Shown here piece by piece: positions 9,043 through 18,532 of a stretch of DNA of 64,000 bases. A program made the position numbers and the translations under genes. The stretch is from an uncultured bacterium. Its GTDB lineage: Bacteria; Cyanobacteriota; Vampirovibrionia; Gastranaerophilales; Gastranaerophilaceae. Location of the stretch: positions 62,001 through 126,000 of the forward strand of contig CADAJP010000002.1 in NCBI GenBank assembly GCA_902788345.1, in the 5' to 3' direction. The notes beneath the pieces are model-generated. The model searched no databases. It was not told where the DNA came from and saw nothing but the letters and a program-made list of their open reading frames with translations. Each line of letters opens with the position of its first letter. The stretch's first letter is position 1.

Positions 9043-10806
9043 ATGACAGATAAAAAAACATTAATAATAGAAGGTAAAGAGGTTGAATTTACAGACGAGC
9101 CTAACCTTTTGGAAGTCATCAGAAAAGCCGGTATGAATGTTCCAACATTCTGTTATCGTCCTGATTTAACTTCTTTTGGTGCTTGCAGAATGTGTGTTGT
9201 TGAAGTTGAATATCCAAACGGAAGAAAAATAATCAACTCATCCTGCACAATGCCGCCGGAAGCCGGAATTAAAGTATATTTGAATACCGAAAAGGTAAGA
9301 AGAATAAGAAAAACAGTTCTTGAATTGTTACTTGCAAATCACGACAGAAAATGTCTTACTTGTGACAAGTCAGGCGATTGTGAATTACAAAAATATTCAG
9401 AAGAATACAATATTAAGGAAATTCGCTTTCCTGATAAAGCTGAAAAGGATTACTTGCCAATTGATGATTCAAGCCCTTCATTTGTTCGAGATCCGAATAA
9501 ATGTATTCTTTGCGGTGCTTGTGTAAGAGCCTGCTCAGAATTTCAGGGACATTCAGTCTTAGGATTTGCAAACAGAGGTTCTAAAACAGTTGTTGAACCA
9601 ATGGCAGGCAGACCAATCGGTCAGGTTGATTGTGTAAACTGCGGTCAATGTGTTGCAGTTTGCCCGACAGGTGCATTATCTATTAAAAACGAAATAGATA
9701 AAGTATGGGACGAAATTAATAATCCTGAAAAAACAGTTGTTGTCCAAATGGCTCCGTCTGTTCGTGTTGCAATCGGTGAAATGTTCGGACTTGAACCGGG
9801 CGAAAACACAATAGGAAAAATCAATGCAGCATTGAGAAAAATTGGTTTTAAATATGTATATGATACAAACTTCTCTGCTGATTTAACAATTACAGAAGAA
9901 GCAACAGAATTTTTAGATAGATTAAAATCAGGTCAAAATCTTCCTATATTCACTTCATGCTGTCCTGCTTGGGTAAAATATTTAGAAATGATGCACCCTG
10001 ATATGCTTAATCATCTTTCAAGCTGCAAATCTCCTATGAGCATGATGTCATCTACTTTGATTGACCTTGTACCAAAATACAATAATGTACCTAGAGAAAA
10101 TCTTGTAATTGTTGCTATTATGCCTTGTACAGCAAAAAAATATGAAGCAAAACGCGAACAATTATATACAGATGGCAGACCAGATACAGATATTGTTCTG
10201 ACAACAAAAGAACTCGGTGCTATGATTAAAGGTGCAGGAATTGACTTTAAATCCATTGAGCCTGAAGGGAACGATTCACCATTTGGTGAATATTCAGGAG
10301 CAGGCACAATCTTTGGTGCTTCAGGCGGTGTAGCGGAAGCTGCTGTTCGTACAGCTTATGAATACGCAACCGGTGAAGAACTTAAAGATGTTGATATTAA
10401 AGAAATGAGAGGAACTTCTAATCGTTCAAAAACGGTTGAGCTTGACATCAAAGGCACTAAAGTTGTTGTTAGAGTTGTTTCTACTCTTAAAGAAGCAGAA
10501 AAAGCTCTGCAGGAAATCAAAAACGGAACTGCAAACTTCCATATGCTTGAAGTAATGGCTTGCCCGGGCGGATGTATTAATGGCGGCGGACAGCCTAACA
10601 GCCACAATGATTCTTCTATAAAAGGGAAACGTGCATGCGGTCTTTATAAAGAAGATTCAGAACTTCCTGTAAGAAAATCTCATATGAATCCGTCTATTCA
10701 AAGACTTTATAAAGAAGACTTTGAACATCCGGGTTCTCATAAGGCTCACGAACTGTTGCATACAACATACAGAAATAAACACAACGGTTCATACAGAGAT
10801 ATTTAG
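9043..10806 (+). CDS. hydA: [FeFe] hydrogenase catalytic subunit, group A3-like
   Basis: 587-residue catalytic subunit that reduces protons or oxidises H2 at the H-cluster. N-terminal [2Fe-2S] domain with Cys 37, 48, 51 and 68; His-ligated [4Fe-4S] cluster with His 100 and Cys 104, 107, 113; two [4Fe-4S] clusters (CILCGACVRAC; CVNCGQCVAVCP); then the H-cluster domain with L1 TSCCPAW (about 304), L2 MPCTAKKYEA (about 359) and L3 EVMACPGGCINGGGQP (about 502), all with intact cysteines. A small-subunit-like C-terminus follows. The size matches HndD-type enzymes. The hydEFG maturases are not in the window. The operon ends at the hairpin at 10829-10853. Confidence 0.94.
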   Translation: MTDKKTLIIEGKEVEFTDEPNLLEVIRKAGMNVPTFCYRPDLTSFGACRMCVVEVEYPNGRKIINSSCTMPPEAGIKVYLNTEKVRRIRKTVLELLLANHDRKCLTCDKSGDCELQKYSEEYNIKEIRFPDKAEKDYLPIDDSSPSFVRDPNKCILCGACVRACSEFQGHSVLGFANRGSKTVVEPMAGRPIGQVDCVNCGQCVAVCPTGALSIKNEIDKVWDEINNPEKTVVVQMAPSVRVAIGEMFGLEPGENTIGKINAALRKIGFKYVYDTNFSADLTITEEATEFLDRLKSGQNLPIFTSCCPAWVKYLEMMHPDMLNHLSSCKSPMSMMSSTLIDLVPKYNNVPRENLVIVAIMPCTAKKYEAKREQLYTDGRPDTDIVLTTKELGAMIKGAGIDFKSIEPEGNDSPFGEYSGAGTIFGASGGVAEAAVRTAYEYATGEELKDVDIKEMRGTSNRSKTVELDIKGTKVVVRVVSTLKEAEKALQEIKNGTANFHMLEVMACPGGCINGGGQPNSHNDSSIKGKRACGLYKEDSELPVRKSHMNPSIQRLYKEDFEHPGSHKAHELLHTTYRNKHNGSYRDI

Positions 10807-10822
10807 AATATAAAATACAAAT

Positions 10823-10861
10823 AAAAAAGAGTGGTTTAAAATTTAAACCACTCTTTTTTTT
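10823..10861. terminator. Bidirectional rho-independent terminator between hydA and rubrerythrin
   Basis: A perfect inverted repeat with 12-base arms around one central A (10829-10853, arm GAGTGGTTTAAA) is flanked by a run of A on the left and a run of T on the right. It can therefore stop transcription of hydCBA on the plus strand and of the thiL-ispD-rbr group on the minus strand. Confidence 0.9.
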
Positions 10862-10875
10862 ATTAAGAAATTTAT

Positions 10876-11412
10876 TTAATAATTTTTAACGCGTCTATAA
10901 AAATATGCCTGAGGATGAGCACAAACAGGACAAATTTCCGGAGCTTTTCCTCCAATAACAATATGTCCGCAGTTTGAACATTCCCAAACCGTATCACCGT
11001 CATCTGTGAATACAAGATTACCTTTAACTTTTCTTAAAAGCTCTCTGTATCTTTCTTCATGCTCTTTTTCAATTTTTGCAACTTCTTCAAATAATTTTGC
11101 AATATCGTCAAAACCTTCTTCCTTTGCGGTTTTTGCAAAAGACGGATACATATTTGTATGCTCAAACATTTCACCATCAGCAGCTTCTTCAAGGTTTTTT
11201 ACGGTATCGCCTATACCATTCAATAATTTAAACCAAATTTTTGCATGTTCTTTTTCATTGTTGGCTGTTTCTTCAAAAATCTTACTTATCTGCACATAAC
11301 CGTCTTTTTTGGCACGTGATGCAAAATAGGTATATTTATTTCTTGCCTGAGATTCCCCTGCAAATGCCGCTAGTAAATTTTGTTCTGTTTTACTGCCTTT
11401 TAATTCTTTCAT
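10876..11412 (-). CDS. rbr: Rubrerythrin
   Basis: 178-residue non-haem iron peroxidase of the anaerobic oxidative-stress defence. The ferritin-like four-helix domain (1-135) shows the diiron ligands in [26 protein letters not shown] and [13 protein letters not shown]; the C-terminal rubredoxin domain has two CxxC pairs ([16 protein letters not shown]) that bind one iron. It reduces H2O2 with electrons from rubredoxin or NADH-dependent reductases. It has its own strong AAAGGAG site and starts three bases after ispD stops, so it is probably the last gene of thiL-ispD-rbr. It is convergent with hydA across a shared terminator. Confidence 0.94.
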   Translation of the reverse strand: MKELKGSKTEQNLLAAFAGESQARNKYTYFASRAKKDGYVQISKIFEETANNEKEHAKIWFKLLNGIGDTVKNLEEAADGEMFEHTNMYPSFAKTAKEEGFDDIAKLFEEVAKIEKEHEERYRELLRKVKGNLVFTDDGDTVWECSNCGHIVIGGKAPEICPVCAHPQAYFYRRVKNY

Positions 11413-11415
11413 GTT

Positions 11416-12060
11416 TTAACTCCTTTCATTTTTATCTTTTAGATAAACTTTTGCTAATTCTATATCTGAAGGATAAGTGATTTTAATATTTTTGTAATCC
11501 CCCTCAACAGTATAAACACTATACCCCAACGCTTCTAACATTCCGCAGTCATCTGTATAGTTTTGACCTTTGAGTTTTTCATGAGCAGCCTTTATCAAAT
11601 TATACTCAAATGCTTGAGGAGTTTGAGTGTTATACAATTTTGAACGGTCAATTGTTCTTATAATTTTACCATTTTGATCAACTTCTTTTATTGTATCGGT
11701 GGTTTTGGTCATAACTGAAACCGCTTTTTTATCAACAACTGCTATTTTTACTTTTTCAATTATTTCTTTTGAAATAACAGGTCTTGCACCGTCATGTATT
11801 AAAACATAATCACAATTTATCGAATTTAAACCGTTATAAACCGACTCCTGACGGGTTGCACCACCTTGAGTAAATTTAATATCAGGAAAAATATCCTTTA
11901 AGTATTCCCCGCCGCAAATAACTATTTCATCAATATTTGTATTCAAAAAAGCTTCTACAGTATATTTTATAACTTCTTTTCCGTCAATTTTTTCCAGTAA
12001 TTTATTTTTTCCATAACGGCTTGAACTTCCGCCGGCTGTAATAATTGCTCCAAATTTCAT
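11416..12060 (-). CDS. ispD: 2-C-methyl-D-erythritol 4-phosphate cytidylyltransferase
   Basis: IspD transfers CMP from CTP to MEP in the non-mevalonate isoprenoid pathway. The 214-residue protein has the nucleotide-binding N-terminus AIITAGGSSSRYGKNK, the motif VLIHDGARPVIS, TQTPQAFEYNLI, and YTDDCGMLEALG near the C-terminus. Length is just under the usual 225-235. Its ATG overlaps the thiL stop as ATGA, indicating translational coupling. No IspF fusion is present. Confidence 0.92.
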   Translation of the reverse strand: MKFGAIITAGGSSSRYGKNKLLEKIDGKEVIKYTVEAFLNTNIDEIVICGGEYLKDIFPDIKFTQGGATRQESVYNGLNSINCDYVLIHDGARPVISKEIIEKVKIAVVDKKAVSVMTKTTDTIKEVDQNGKIIRTIDRSKLYNTQTPQAFEYNLIKAAHEKLKGQNYTDDCGMLEALGYSVYTVEGDYKNIKITYPSDIELAKVYLKDKNERS

Positions 12061-12950
12061 GATTTAACTCCGAAATGATTGTAAATTCTTTTTTCAACTT
12101 CTTCTTTTGTATAAATTTTTCCGTTTAGCTTTACACCTAAACCCTCTTTTACAGTTCCTATTTCAATACCCTTGGGGTAGTCTTGCGGTACTGTTGCAAC
12201 AATTTGATAATCTTCACCACCGTATAAAATCAAATCCTTCCAGTCATCAAACTGCTCAATTTCTTTATCATAAGGTATTTTTTTAAAATCTATATCCAAT
12301 AATACACCACTTTCATTGGCAATAGTTGAAAGTGCATCCATCAGACCATCTGAAGTGTCCATCATGGCATATTTACCTTCAACATTTTTTGAAATATTTG
12401 CGGCAAATTCAACCTGCGCCTTTGGTTCAAGATGTGCTTTTACTAACTTTTCACACCCGTTTGGCAATAATCTCAACCCCGCAGCACTTGAGCCGTGCAC
12501 TCCTGACACAATAACTTTCTGTCCGGTTAATGCTCCGGAACGGCTTGAAATATTACGTTCGTGAGTTTTACCAATCGCACAAACAGAAATATATATTTTA
12601 TCAGAACCCGTAATATCTCCGCCGATTATTTCTATATTATCACCGCAAGCCTTTTTACACCCTGAATAAAATTCTTTTATAAAATCTGCATCTATATTTT
12701 CAGGCAAAGATAAAGAAACGGTTAAATATAACGGCTTCCCGCCACTTGCCGCAATATCGGAAATATTAACCATAACAGATTTATACCCCAGCTGAAACGG
12801 AGCTATTAAATTCTTTTTAAAATGCACATCTTCTACAAGACTATCCTGAGAAACCACAATGCACAAATCTTTTAAATATGCGCAATCATCCCCGATATAT
12901 TTTGAATTTAAAATATTTTTTATAACTGAAATAAACTCTTTTTCTTTCAA
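12057..12950 (-). CDS. thiL: Thiamine-monophosphate kinase
   Basis: ThiL phosphorylates thiamine monophosphate to thiamine pyrophosphate in the cytoplasm. The 297-residue AIRS/PurM-like protein contains YIGDDCAYL (metal-binding Asp pair), SQDSLVEDVHF, SVMVNISDIAASGGKP, GGDITGSDKI, MDTSDGLMDAL and LILYGGEDYQIVA, all in family order. The start is a TTG at 12948-12950 with AGGTGG four bases upstream; no ATG fits as well. It overlaps ispD by four bases and starts 37 bases after the stop of the upstream signalling gene. Confidence 0.9.
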   Translation of the reverse strand: MKEKEFISVIKNILNSKYIGDDCAYLKDLCIVVSQDSLVEDVHFKKNLIAPFQLGYKSVMVNISDIAASGGKPLYLTVSLSLPENIDADFIKEFYSGCKKACGDNIEIIGGDITGSDKIYISVCAIGKTHERNISSRSGALTGQKVIVSGVHGSSAAGLRLLPNGCEKLVKAHLEPKAQVEFAANISKNVEGKYAMMDTSDGLMDALSTIANESGVLLDIDFKKIPYDKEIEQFDDWKDLILYGGEDYQIVATVPQDYPKGIEIGTVKEGLGVKLNGKIYTKEEVEKRIYNHFGVKS

Positions 12951-12987
12951 TTTGCCACCTGCTTCGGCTTTGGGAAGAAAATAATCC

Positions 12988-14895
12988 CTAAACTATATCA
13001 TGCCCGATAAGCGAAATAAATTCGTTAACAAGGGTATCATTCCACTTTTTACCACTATCAGATTTGATTATTTCTATAGCATCACGCACAGACATCTTTG
13101 CTCTGTACGGTCTTGCCTCAATTAATGCAAAGTATTCATCTATTATCAAGATAATCTGAGAAGTAATCGGTATTTCTTCTTTTGATTTATTGCTCGGATA
13201 TCCTGATCCGTCCCAGTTTTCATGATGGTATTCAATAATAGGCAGGACATCCTGAATATAAGAAATCGGTTTAAGTATTTTTTGAGCGGCAATTATCGGA
13301 TGATTTTTAATTTTTTCACGCTCTTCATCTGTCAAAGGAGTTGCTTTTTGCAAAAGTCCCGGTGAAATCATTAAATTCCCGATATCATAAAGAAGAACTG
13401 CCACACGCAAGTTGTCAACTTCTTCCTTTGGAAGTTCAAATCTCTTTGCCAAATTTACCGCCATCAGAACTTTACTTTTTACAACACCTTCTTCATGCAT
13501 AGGGTTATAAAGTTTTGTAAGCATATCAGAAACCATATACAATGCTTCCTGCTTCATTTCACCCTTATCTGCAGAATTTTTAAGTTTTAGACATAAATCT
13601 TTTGATAAATTTTGAGCCATAGGCACACGGTTTTTAGATAATATATCAATAAATGTATTGACAGCAACCTCCTGCCAAGAGGTTTCGGATATAGGCTTTG
13701 CAATCGTAACCTGATTTCTTCCGTTTCGCTTTGATGCATACATTGCTTGGTCAGTAAGTTCTAACAATTCTTCAACATTATTAGTATGAACAAGATAGGT
13801 CGCAACACCCAAACTGCCCGTAATATGTCCTATTGTTTCTATTTCGGTACTTTCAATAGCCTTTCTTATACGTTCTGCAGCAGCCGCTGCACCTTCAGTA
13901 GAAACTCCGGGCAGCAAAACATCAAATTCTTCACCGCCTATTCTTGCAGGGACATCGATTGAACGCGCATTGGATTTTAAGATATTTGCAATAGTAGTAA
14001 TTGCCAAATCACCATACGAATGGCCATATGTATCATTTATTTTCTTTAAGAAATCCAAATCTATACCGACAATAGAAAAATGCTGGTTATTACGTTTTGC
14101 ACGTGCAACTTCTTTTTCCAAAGCTTCTTCAAAATATCTTCTGTTATATAATCCCGTAAGAGCATCCGTAACGGCTTCCTTTTTAACAGCCTGAAACAAA
14201 TCGGCAATAGTTATTGCCATTTCAATTTGTTTTGCAAACAAACTCAAAAAATCGGTTTCAGTAAGCGCAAGTTCATCTCTTGAAGAAAACACGCAGAACC
14301 ATCCGAATTCTTTTTCTCTTGGCAGTAAAGGAATAACAATTACTGATTTTATCGGTTGATTAGTCAAAATCTCAGCAATAGTTTCTTTAGATAATTCAGG
14401 TAAAATAGCTTTTAGCGACAAATCTAAAGAACGAGTCTGAATAATTTTTTTCTGTTTCAAAGTATCTGAAAAAATACTGTCATGATCATAATTTAAACGT
14501 CTTGTCTGAATCGCCGGAGAACCTACAATATGGTTAAGCCTGTCAATAAGATTATCGGAAGACTGTGCAATTATACGGCAATATTCTCCGTCTGCATCCT
14601 GATTTTTTCTTATAATCGCACAATGCATATACCCAAGTTCACCCTGTGTACTGTTTACAATGGCTTCCAGCACATTTTCAAGCGGGGTGGAAGAATTCAT
14701 CATATCCCATATATGCTGAAGGGTTAATATTCTGCGATTTGCATCATTTAATTCAGAAGTTCGTTCTGCAATTTCTTTTTCTAACTGAAGGTTACGTTCA
14801 TATATTTCTAAATAATCGCGCCTTTCGTTGTATATATTATTTTCAACTTCTGATACTTGTCTTCTCAGTTCTTTAAACTTATCTATAAAACCCAT
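12988..14895 (-). CDS. GAF-GGDEF-HD-GYP signalling protein (degenerate HD motif)
   Basis: 635-residue cytoplasmic cyclic-di-GMP signalling protein. Order: N-terminal coiled coil (about 5-60), GAF-like sensor (about 75-230), GGDEF diguanylate cyclase (about 235-400) and HD-GYP phosphodiesterase (about 450-620). The cyclase active site is RIGGEEF and is preceded at five residues by RSID, a good RxxD inhibitory site, so it should make c-di-GMP with product inhibition. In the HD-GYP domain the HHENWDGSGYP motif is kept, but the normal HDIGK reads LLYDIGN, losing a metal ligand. I start at ATG 14893-14895; an upstream TTG at 14925 would lie inside the -10 box of the promoter found here. Confidence 0.88.
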   Translation of the reverse strand: MGFIDKFKELRRQVSEVENNIYNERRDYLEIYERNLQLEKEIAERTSELNDANRRILTLQHIWDMMNSSTPLENVLEAIVNSTQGELGYMHCAIIRKNQDADGEYCRIIAQSSDNLIDRLNHIVGSPAIQTRRLNYDHDSIFSDTLKQKKIIQTRSLDLSLKAILPELSKETIAEILTNQPIKSVIVIPLLPREKEFGWFCVFSSRDELALTETDFLSLFAKQIEMAITIADLFQAVKKEAVTDALTGLYNRRYFEEALEKEVARAKRNNQHFSIVGIDLDFLKKINDTYGHSYGDLAITTIANILKSNARSIDVPARIGGEEFDVLLPGVSTEGAAAAAERIRKAIESTEIETIGHITGSLGVATYLVHTNNVEELLELTDQAMYASKRNGRNQVTIAKPISETSWQEVAVNTFIDILSKNRVPMAQNLSKDLCLKLKNSADKGEMKQEALYMVSDMLTKLYNPMHEEGVVKSKVLMAVNLAKRFELPKEEVDNLRVAVLLYDIGNLMISPGLLQKATPLTDEEREKIKNHPIIAAQKILKPISYIQDVLPIIEYHHENWDGSGYPSNKSKEEIPITSQIILIIDEYFALIEARPYRAKMSVRDAIEIIKSDSGKKWNDTLVNEFISLIGHDIV

Positions 14896-14924
14896 AAATA
14901 TACCAAACTTGCTCCTAGACAACA

Positions 14925-14953
14925 ATTATAACATTTCAGGAAACAAATATCAA
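14925..14953 (-). promoter_or_regulatory. Sigma-70-type promoter of the GGDEF/HD-GYP gene
   Basis: Read on the minus strand: -35 TTGATA (14948-14953), a 17-base spacer, and a perfect -10 TATAAT (14925-14930). Transcription would start near 14918, some 23 bases before the chosen ATG, with AGGAG in between. Confidence 0.6.
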
Positions 14954-15002
14954 TATTTTACATTATTTTTGATATAATTAGTTTCAAGCAGGAGAGTATA
15001 TT

Positions 15003-16679
15003 ATGAAAAAAAGAATTTTGGCAGTTATTTTAATGGCACTTATCTTTGTTACCGGATTTATCCTGAGATATTTGTATATTGATGCTCCGCTTTGGTATGA
15101 CGAAGCTTGTTCGTGGACAACAGCCATTAAATCTTTCCCGTCTGGAATTATGAATAACCTGTTGAATGATGATTTACAGCATACTCCGTTATATTTCTTC
15201 TTACTGCATTTTTGGATAAAAATATTCTCTCAAAGCGAAATATCTATGAGAGTTTTATCTTTAATCTTTAGTACATTATCTTTGCCGTTAATTTTTATGA
15301 TAGGCAAAAAATTATTTACACCTAAAACAGCAGCTTATGCAACAGCGGTATGCTCTGTCAGTCCGCTTTTGGTACTATTTTCAACAGAAGTAAGAATGTA
15401 CCCTGTAGTTACTTTTTTAATACTTTTATCGGTTAATTTTTTGATAGATTTTGAACAAAAAGGAGAATTGAACTCTCTTATAAAAATGACTGTTACTAAT
15501 ATTCTTATTCCGTACACATTTACCGGAGGAATATTTTATAATTTTTCTTTATTAGTCTTATACCTGATTTATCTTAATCAAAACAAAAAAGAAAATATCC
15601 GCAAATTTATACTGGCTCAAATTGTTGAATGGACTGCACTGGTTCCATTTTTTGCAATGATTATTCATTATGCAAAAACAAGATCTCAGTTTATTGTAAG
15701 CCACGAAGGTACTTTGCATTTTGCTGATATTGTAGATACTTTAAGAAACTTTTTTGGGGCTACAATAACGCCGAATGTTTACTGGCCGTCAGGTGCAACA
15801 TATACTATTGATGCAATGTTTACCATTTTGGTCATCATTCCATGTGTTTATTTTATATACGGATACATCAAATCTTTAAAGCTTTCGGATAATTTTAAAA
15901 AGACACTGGCTAAAATCTTCGGTTTATGCTTTATTATGGCAATAATTTTTTCAGCTTTTAAGGTAAATATTTTTACGGCAAGATACATAGTCTACATCTT
16001 GCCTGTTATATTTATTTTATCGATTGAAGGAATTACAGAAAATTTAAAAAAAGTCCATGCACATTTATTTTTGATAATTTTTATATCCGCATCATTAATC
16101 TTCAGCATTTATAATGCAAAAATAATTAAAATTAACAAAGAAAATGCGTTCAAAAGTCCTGCAATTGAATGTGCAAAAATTGGATTAAATTACAATGATG
16201 TTGTAATTATGCCTTTTGGCTCTGATGCGCCTTATTATTTTAAAAACGCAACCGATCCTGTTATATTCAACGCCGATTTTCACAAAATTGTAAGAAATCC
16301 GAATGGAATATACTACGATAAAAGCAAACAAAAAGAACTCACTTCAAATGACAAATACAAATTTATTCTTGAAAAGATAAATGAAGACAACATATTTTCA
16401 GACAACTTTTATAAATATTTTGAAAAAAATGTTACTAATAAAGTATCTTCAGGCAGATATGCCGTTTTAATTATGTACGGCAGCGACAACAATATTTTAC
16501 AACCTATTCAGAATTTAAGACAAAATATAAGAAATGAAGAAGATGTAAAAAATAAAACACTTTATACAATGTTTTCAAAATACATGTGCGATATAGCAGC
16601 TATGCTTAATATGGATTTTAATTTCATAAATTCTTTCAAAAAAGGCAATTTCACGTATTACATCTATCAGAAAAAATAA
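15003..16679 (+). CDS. Membrane glycosyltransferase, GT39/ArnT-like
   Basis: 558-residue polytopic protein of the GT-C superfamily (PMT/ArnT-like), which transfers sugars from polyprenyl-phosphate donors on the outer face of the membrane. After the first helix it has LWYDEACSW, with the Asp-Glu pair typical of the first periplasmic loop, then DLQHTPLYFFLLHFW and SMRVLSLIFSTLSLPLIFMI. About ten hydrophobic segments fill residues 1-375; the last 180 residues are a soluble extracytoplasmic domain. The GGAGAG ribosome binding site precedes ATG 15003, and a TATAAT at 14973-14978 may belong to its promoter. Acceptor and sugar are unknown. Confidence 0.8.
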   Translation: MKKRILAVILMALIFVTGFILRYLYIDAPLWYDEACSWTTAIKSFPSGIMNNLLNDDLQHTPLYFFLLHFWIKIFSQSEISMRVLSLIFSTLSLPLIFMIGKKLFTPKTAAYATAVCSVSPLLVLFSTEVRMYPVVTFLILLSVNFLIDFEQKGELNSLIKMTVTNILIPYTFTGGIFYNFSLLVLYLIYLNQNKKENIRKFILAQIVEWTALVPFFAMIIHYAKTRSQFIVSHEGTLHFADIVDTLRNFFGATITPNVYWPSGATYTIDAMFTILVIIPCVYFIYGYIKSLKLSDNFKKTLAKIFGLCFIMAIIFSAFKVNIFTARYIVYILPVIFILSIEGITENLKKVHAHLFLIIFISASLIFSIYNAKIIKINKENAFKSPAIECAKIGLNYNDVVIMPFGSDAPYYFKNATDPVIFNADFHKIVRNPNGIYYDKSKQKELTSNDKYKFILEKINEDNIFSDNFYKYFEKNVTNKVSSGRYAVLIMYGSDNNILQPIQNLRQNIRNEEDVKNKTLYTMFSKYMCDIAAMLNMDFNFINSFKKGNFTYYIYQKK

Positions 16680-16784
16680 ACATCCAAACGAAAACAATTA
16701 TTAAAAAATAATAAATTTTGTTTATTTATAAGCATGTATAACTTATAATATTGTTAACGTGTTATAGTTAGTCAGGAGGAAATT

Positions 16785-17354
16785 ATGAGCGAAGATAATT
16801 CTAATCCGTTCAAGAATGAAGAAATTGTAAAAGACGAAGAAATAAAAGAAGAAACTGAAGAAGCAAAAGAAACTTCGGAAGAACAAACTGCCGAAAATAG
16901 TGATAATAATGATAATCTTCAACAAAAATATGATGAACTAAATCAACAATATGTGCGATTAATGGCAGATTTTGATAATTACAGAAAACGTCAGGCTCAG
17001 GAGCGTGACAGTCTTGTCAAACTTGGTACTGAAACAGCCCTGACAAAACTTATTGAAGTGCTGGATAATTTTGAAAGAGGACAAAAAGCACTTGAGGGAG
17101 TAGAAGATTGCGAAAAAGTTAAAGAAAGCTTTAATCTTATACAAAAACAAGTTTATGAAACACTCTCAAAAATGGGGCTTGAAGAAATTAAAGCTGTCGG
17201 AGAAGAATTTGATCCTAATTTTCATGAAGCGGTTATGCAAACTCCGACATCAGAGCATCCTGAACACACAGTTATAGCCGAATTGCGTAAAGGTTACAAA
17301 TATGGCGACAAAGTGTTAAGAGCAACAATGGTTAATGTTGCCACAGCAGAATAA
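16785..17354 (+). CDS. grpE: Nucleotide exchange factor GrpE
   Basis: 189-residue co-chaperone that releases ADP from DnaK. A strongly acidic N-terminus (about 1-45) leads into a long coiled coil (QQKYDELNQQYVRLMADFDN, then YRKR), followed by the beta-wing domain (VGEEFDPNFHEAVMQTPT and the terminal RKGYKYGDKVLRATMVNV). AGGAGG precedes the ATG. dnaJ follows 50 bases downstream; dnaK is not in the window. No CIRCE operator is visible upstream. Confidence 0.94.
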   Translation: MSEDNSNPFKNEEIVKDEEIKEETEEAKETSEEQTAENSDNNDNLQQKYDELNQQYVRLMADFDNYRKRQAQERDSLVKLGTETALTKLIEVLDNFERGQKALEGVEDCEKVKESFNLIQKQVYETLSKMGLEEIKAVGEEFDPNFHEAVMQTPTSEHPEHTVIAELRKGYKYGDKVLRATMVNVATAE

Positions 17355-17404
17355 TTGTAGTATTAATGTAAATAGCAAAAAATAGCAGGGATAAAAAATA
17401 AAAA

Positions 17405-18532
17405 ATGTCAGATTACTATGAAATTTTAGGGGTACCAAAAGATGCCTCAAAAGATGATATAAAATCGGCTTTCCGTAAAAAAGCAAGGGAGTTACATCCT
17501 GACGTAAACAAAGCTCCGGATGCGGAAGAAAAATTTAAAGAACTCGGAAAAGCATACGAAACATTATCAGATGATAACAAAAGAGCAACTTATGACCAAT
17601 ATGGAGAAGACGGCTTAAAAAATGCCGGATTTGATACAAACGGTCCGTTTGCAAGCGGATTTGGAAATCTTAATGATATTTTTGAATCATTCTTTGGCGG
17701 ATTCGGAGGTTTTGGATTTGGACATCAGGATCCTAACGCACCTCAAAGAGGCTCTGATTTAAGGTACGATATTAAAATTAAATTTGAAGACAGTGCGTTC
17801 GGCATTGAAAAAGAAATCAAATTTAACCATCTTGAACAATGTCCTGATTGCCACGGAACAGGTGCCAAAGCAGGTTCTTCGCCCGTTCAATGCCCGCAAT
17901 GTCACGGTTCAGGACAGGTTCAACATGTTACAAGAACACCATTAGGGAATTTCTCACAAATTTCAATGTGCCCTCACTGTAACGGAACAGGACAAATTAT
18001 AAAAGACCCATGCCCGACATGTTCAGGACAAAAAGTAATTTCAAAAGAAAGAAAAGTAAATGTAAAAATTCCGGCAGGCGTTGATACAATGTCAAAGATG
18101 AGAATATCAGGCGAAGGCGACTGCGGAATTAACGGCGGCCCTAACGGTGATTTATTTGTAGTTATACATGTAGAAAATTCTAAATATTACAAACGTGACG
18201 GCATACATGTATTTACAGAACTTGAAATTTCGCCGGCGCAGGCTGTACTTGGTGATTGTGTAAGAGTAAAAACACTTTACGGAGAGGAAGAAATAAATAT
18301 TCCGCAAGGTTCTCAGCATGGTAATATTATAAAAATAAAAGGTGCAGGAATACCGGTAATTTCAAGACCTAGCCAAAAGGGTGATCATATTGTAGTATTA
18401 AAAGTACACATTCCGACAAATATAAACGATATGGAAAAACAATTATACAAACAATTATATGAATTACAAACAGGCAAACAGGCACAGCCTGAGAAATCTA
18501 TTATGTCAAAAGTTAAAGGAGTTTTTAAATAA
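17405..18532 (+). CDS. dnaJ: Chaperone DnaJ
   Basis: 375-residue type I Hsp40. J-domain (1-70) with HPD at residues 31-33, Gly/Phe-rich linker (about 78-108), four zinc-binding repeats ([32 protein letters not shown]; the last deviates at its end), and the C-terminal substrate-binding domains. The zinc region reads HLEQCPDC...[10 protein letters not shown]...[17 protein letters not shown], close to what I recall of cyanobacterial DnaJ and useful as a lineage hint. It delivers unfolded proteins to DnaK. It shares an operon with grpE, and the next gene starts at the base after its stop. Confidence 0.95.
   Translation: MSDYYEILGVPKDASKDDIKSAFRKKARELHPDVNKAPDAEEKFKELGKAYETLSDDNKRATYDQYGEDGLKNAGFDTNGPFASGFGNLNDIFESFFGGFGGFGFGHQDPNAPQRGSDLRYDIKIKFEDSAFGIEKEIKFNHLEQCPDCHGTGAKAGSSPVQCPQCHGSGQVQHVTRTPLGNFSQISMCPHCNGTGQIIKDPCPTCSGQKVISKERKVNVKIPAGVDTMSKMRISGEGDCGINGGPNGDLFVVIHVENSKYYKRDGIHVFTELEISPAQAVLGDCVRVKTLYGEEEINIPQGSQHGNIIKIKGAGIPVISRPSQKGDHIVVLKVHIPTNINDMEKQLYKQLYELQTGKQAQPEKSIMSKVKGVFK

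Noticed and set aside
16681..16784. A CIRCE operator upstream of grpE.
   Set aside because: No TTAGCACTC-N9-GAGTGCTAA or near match; only A+T-rich DNA with weak TATAAT strings.
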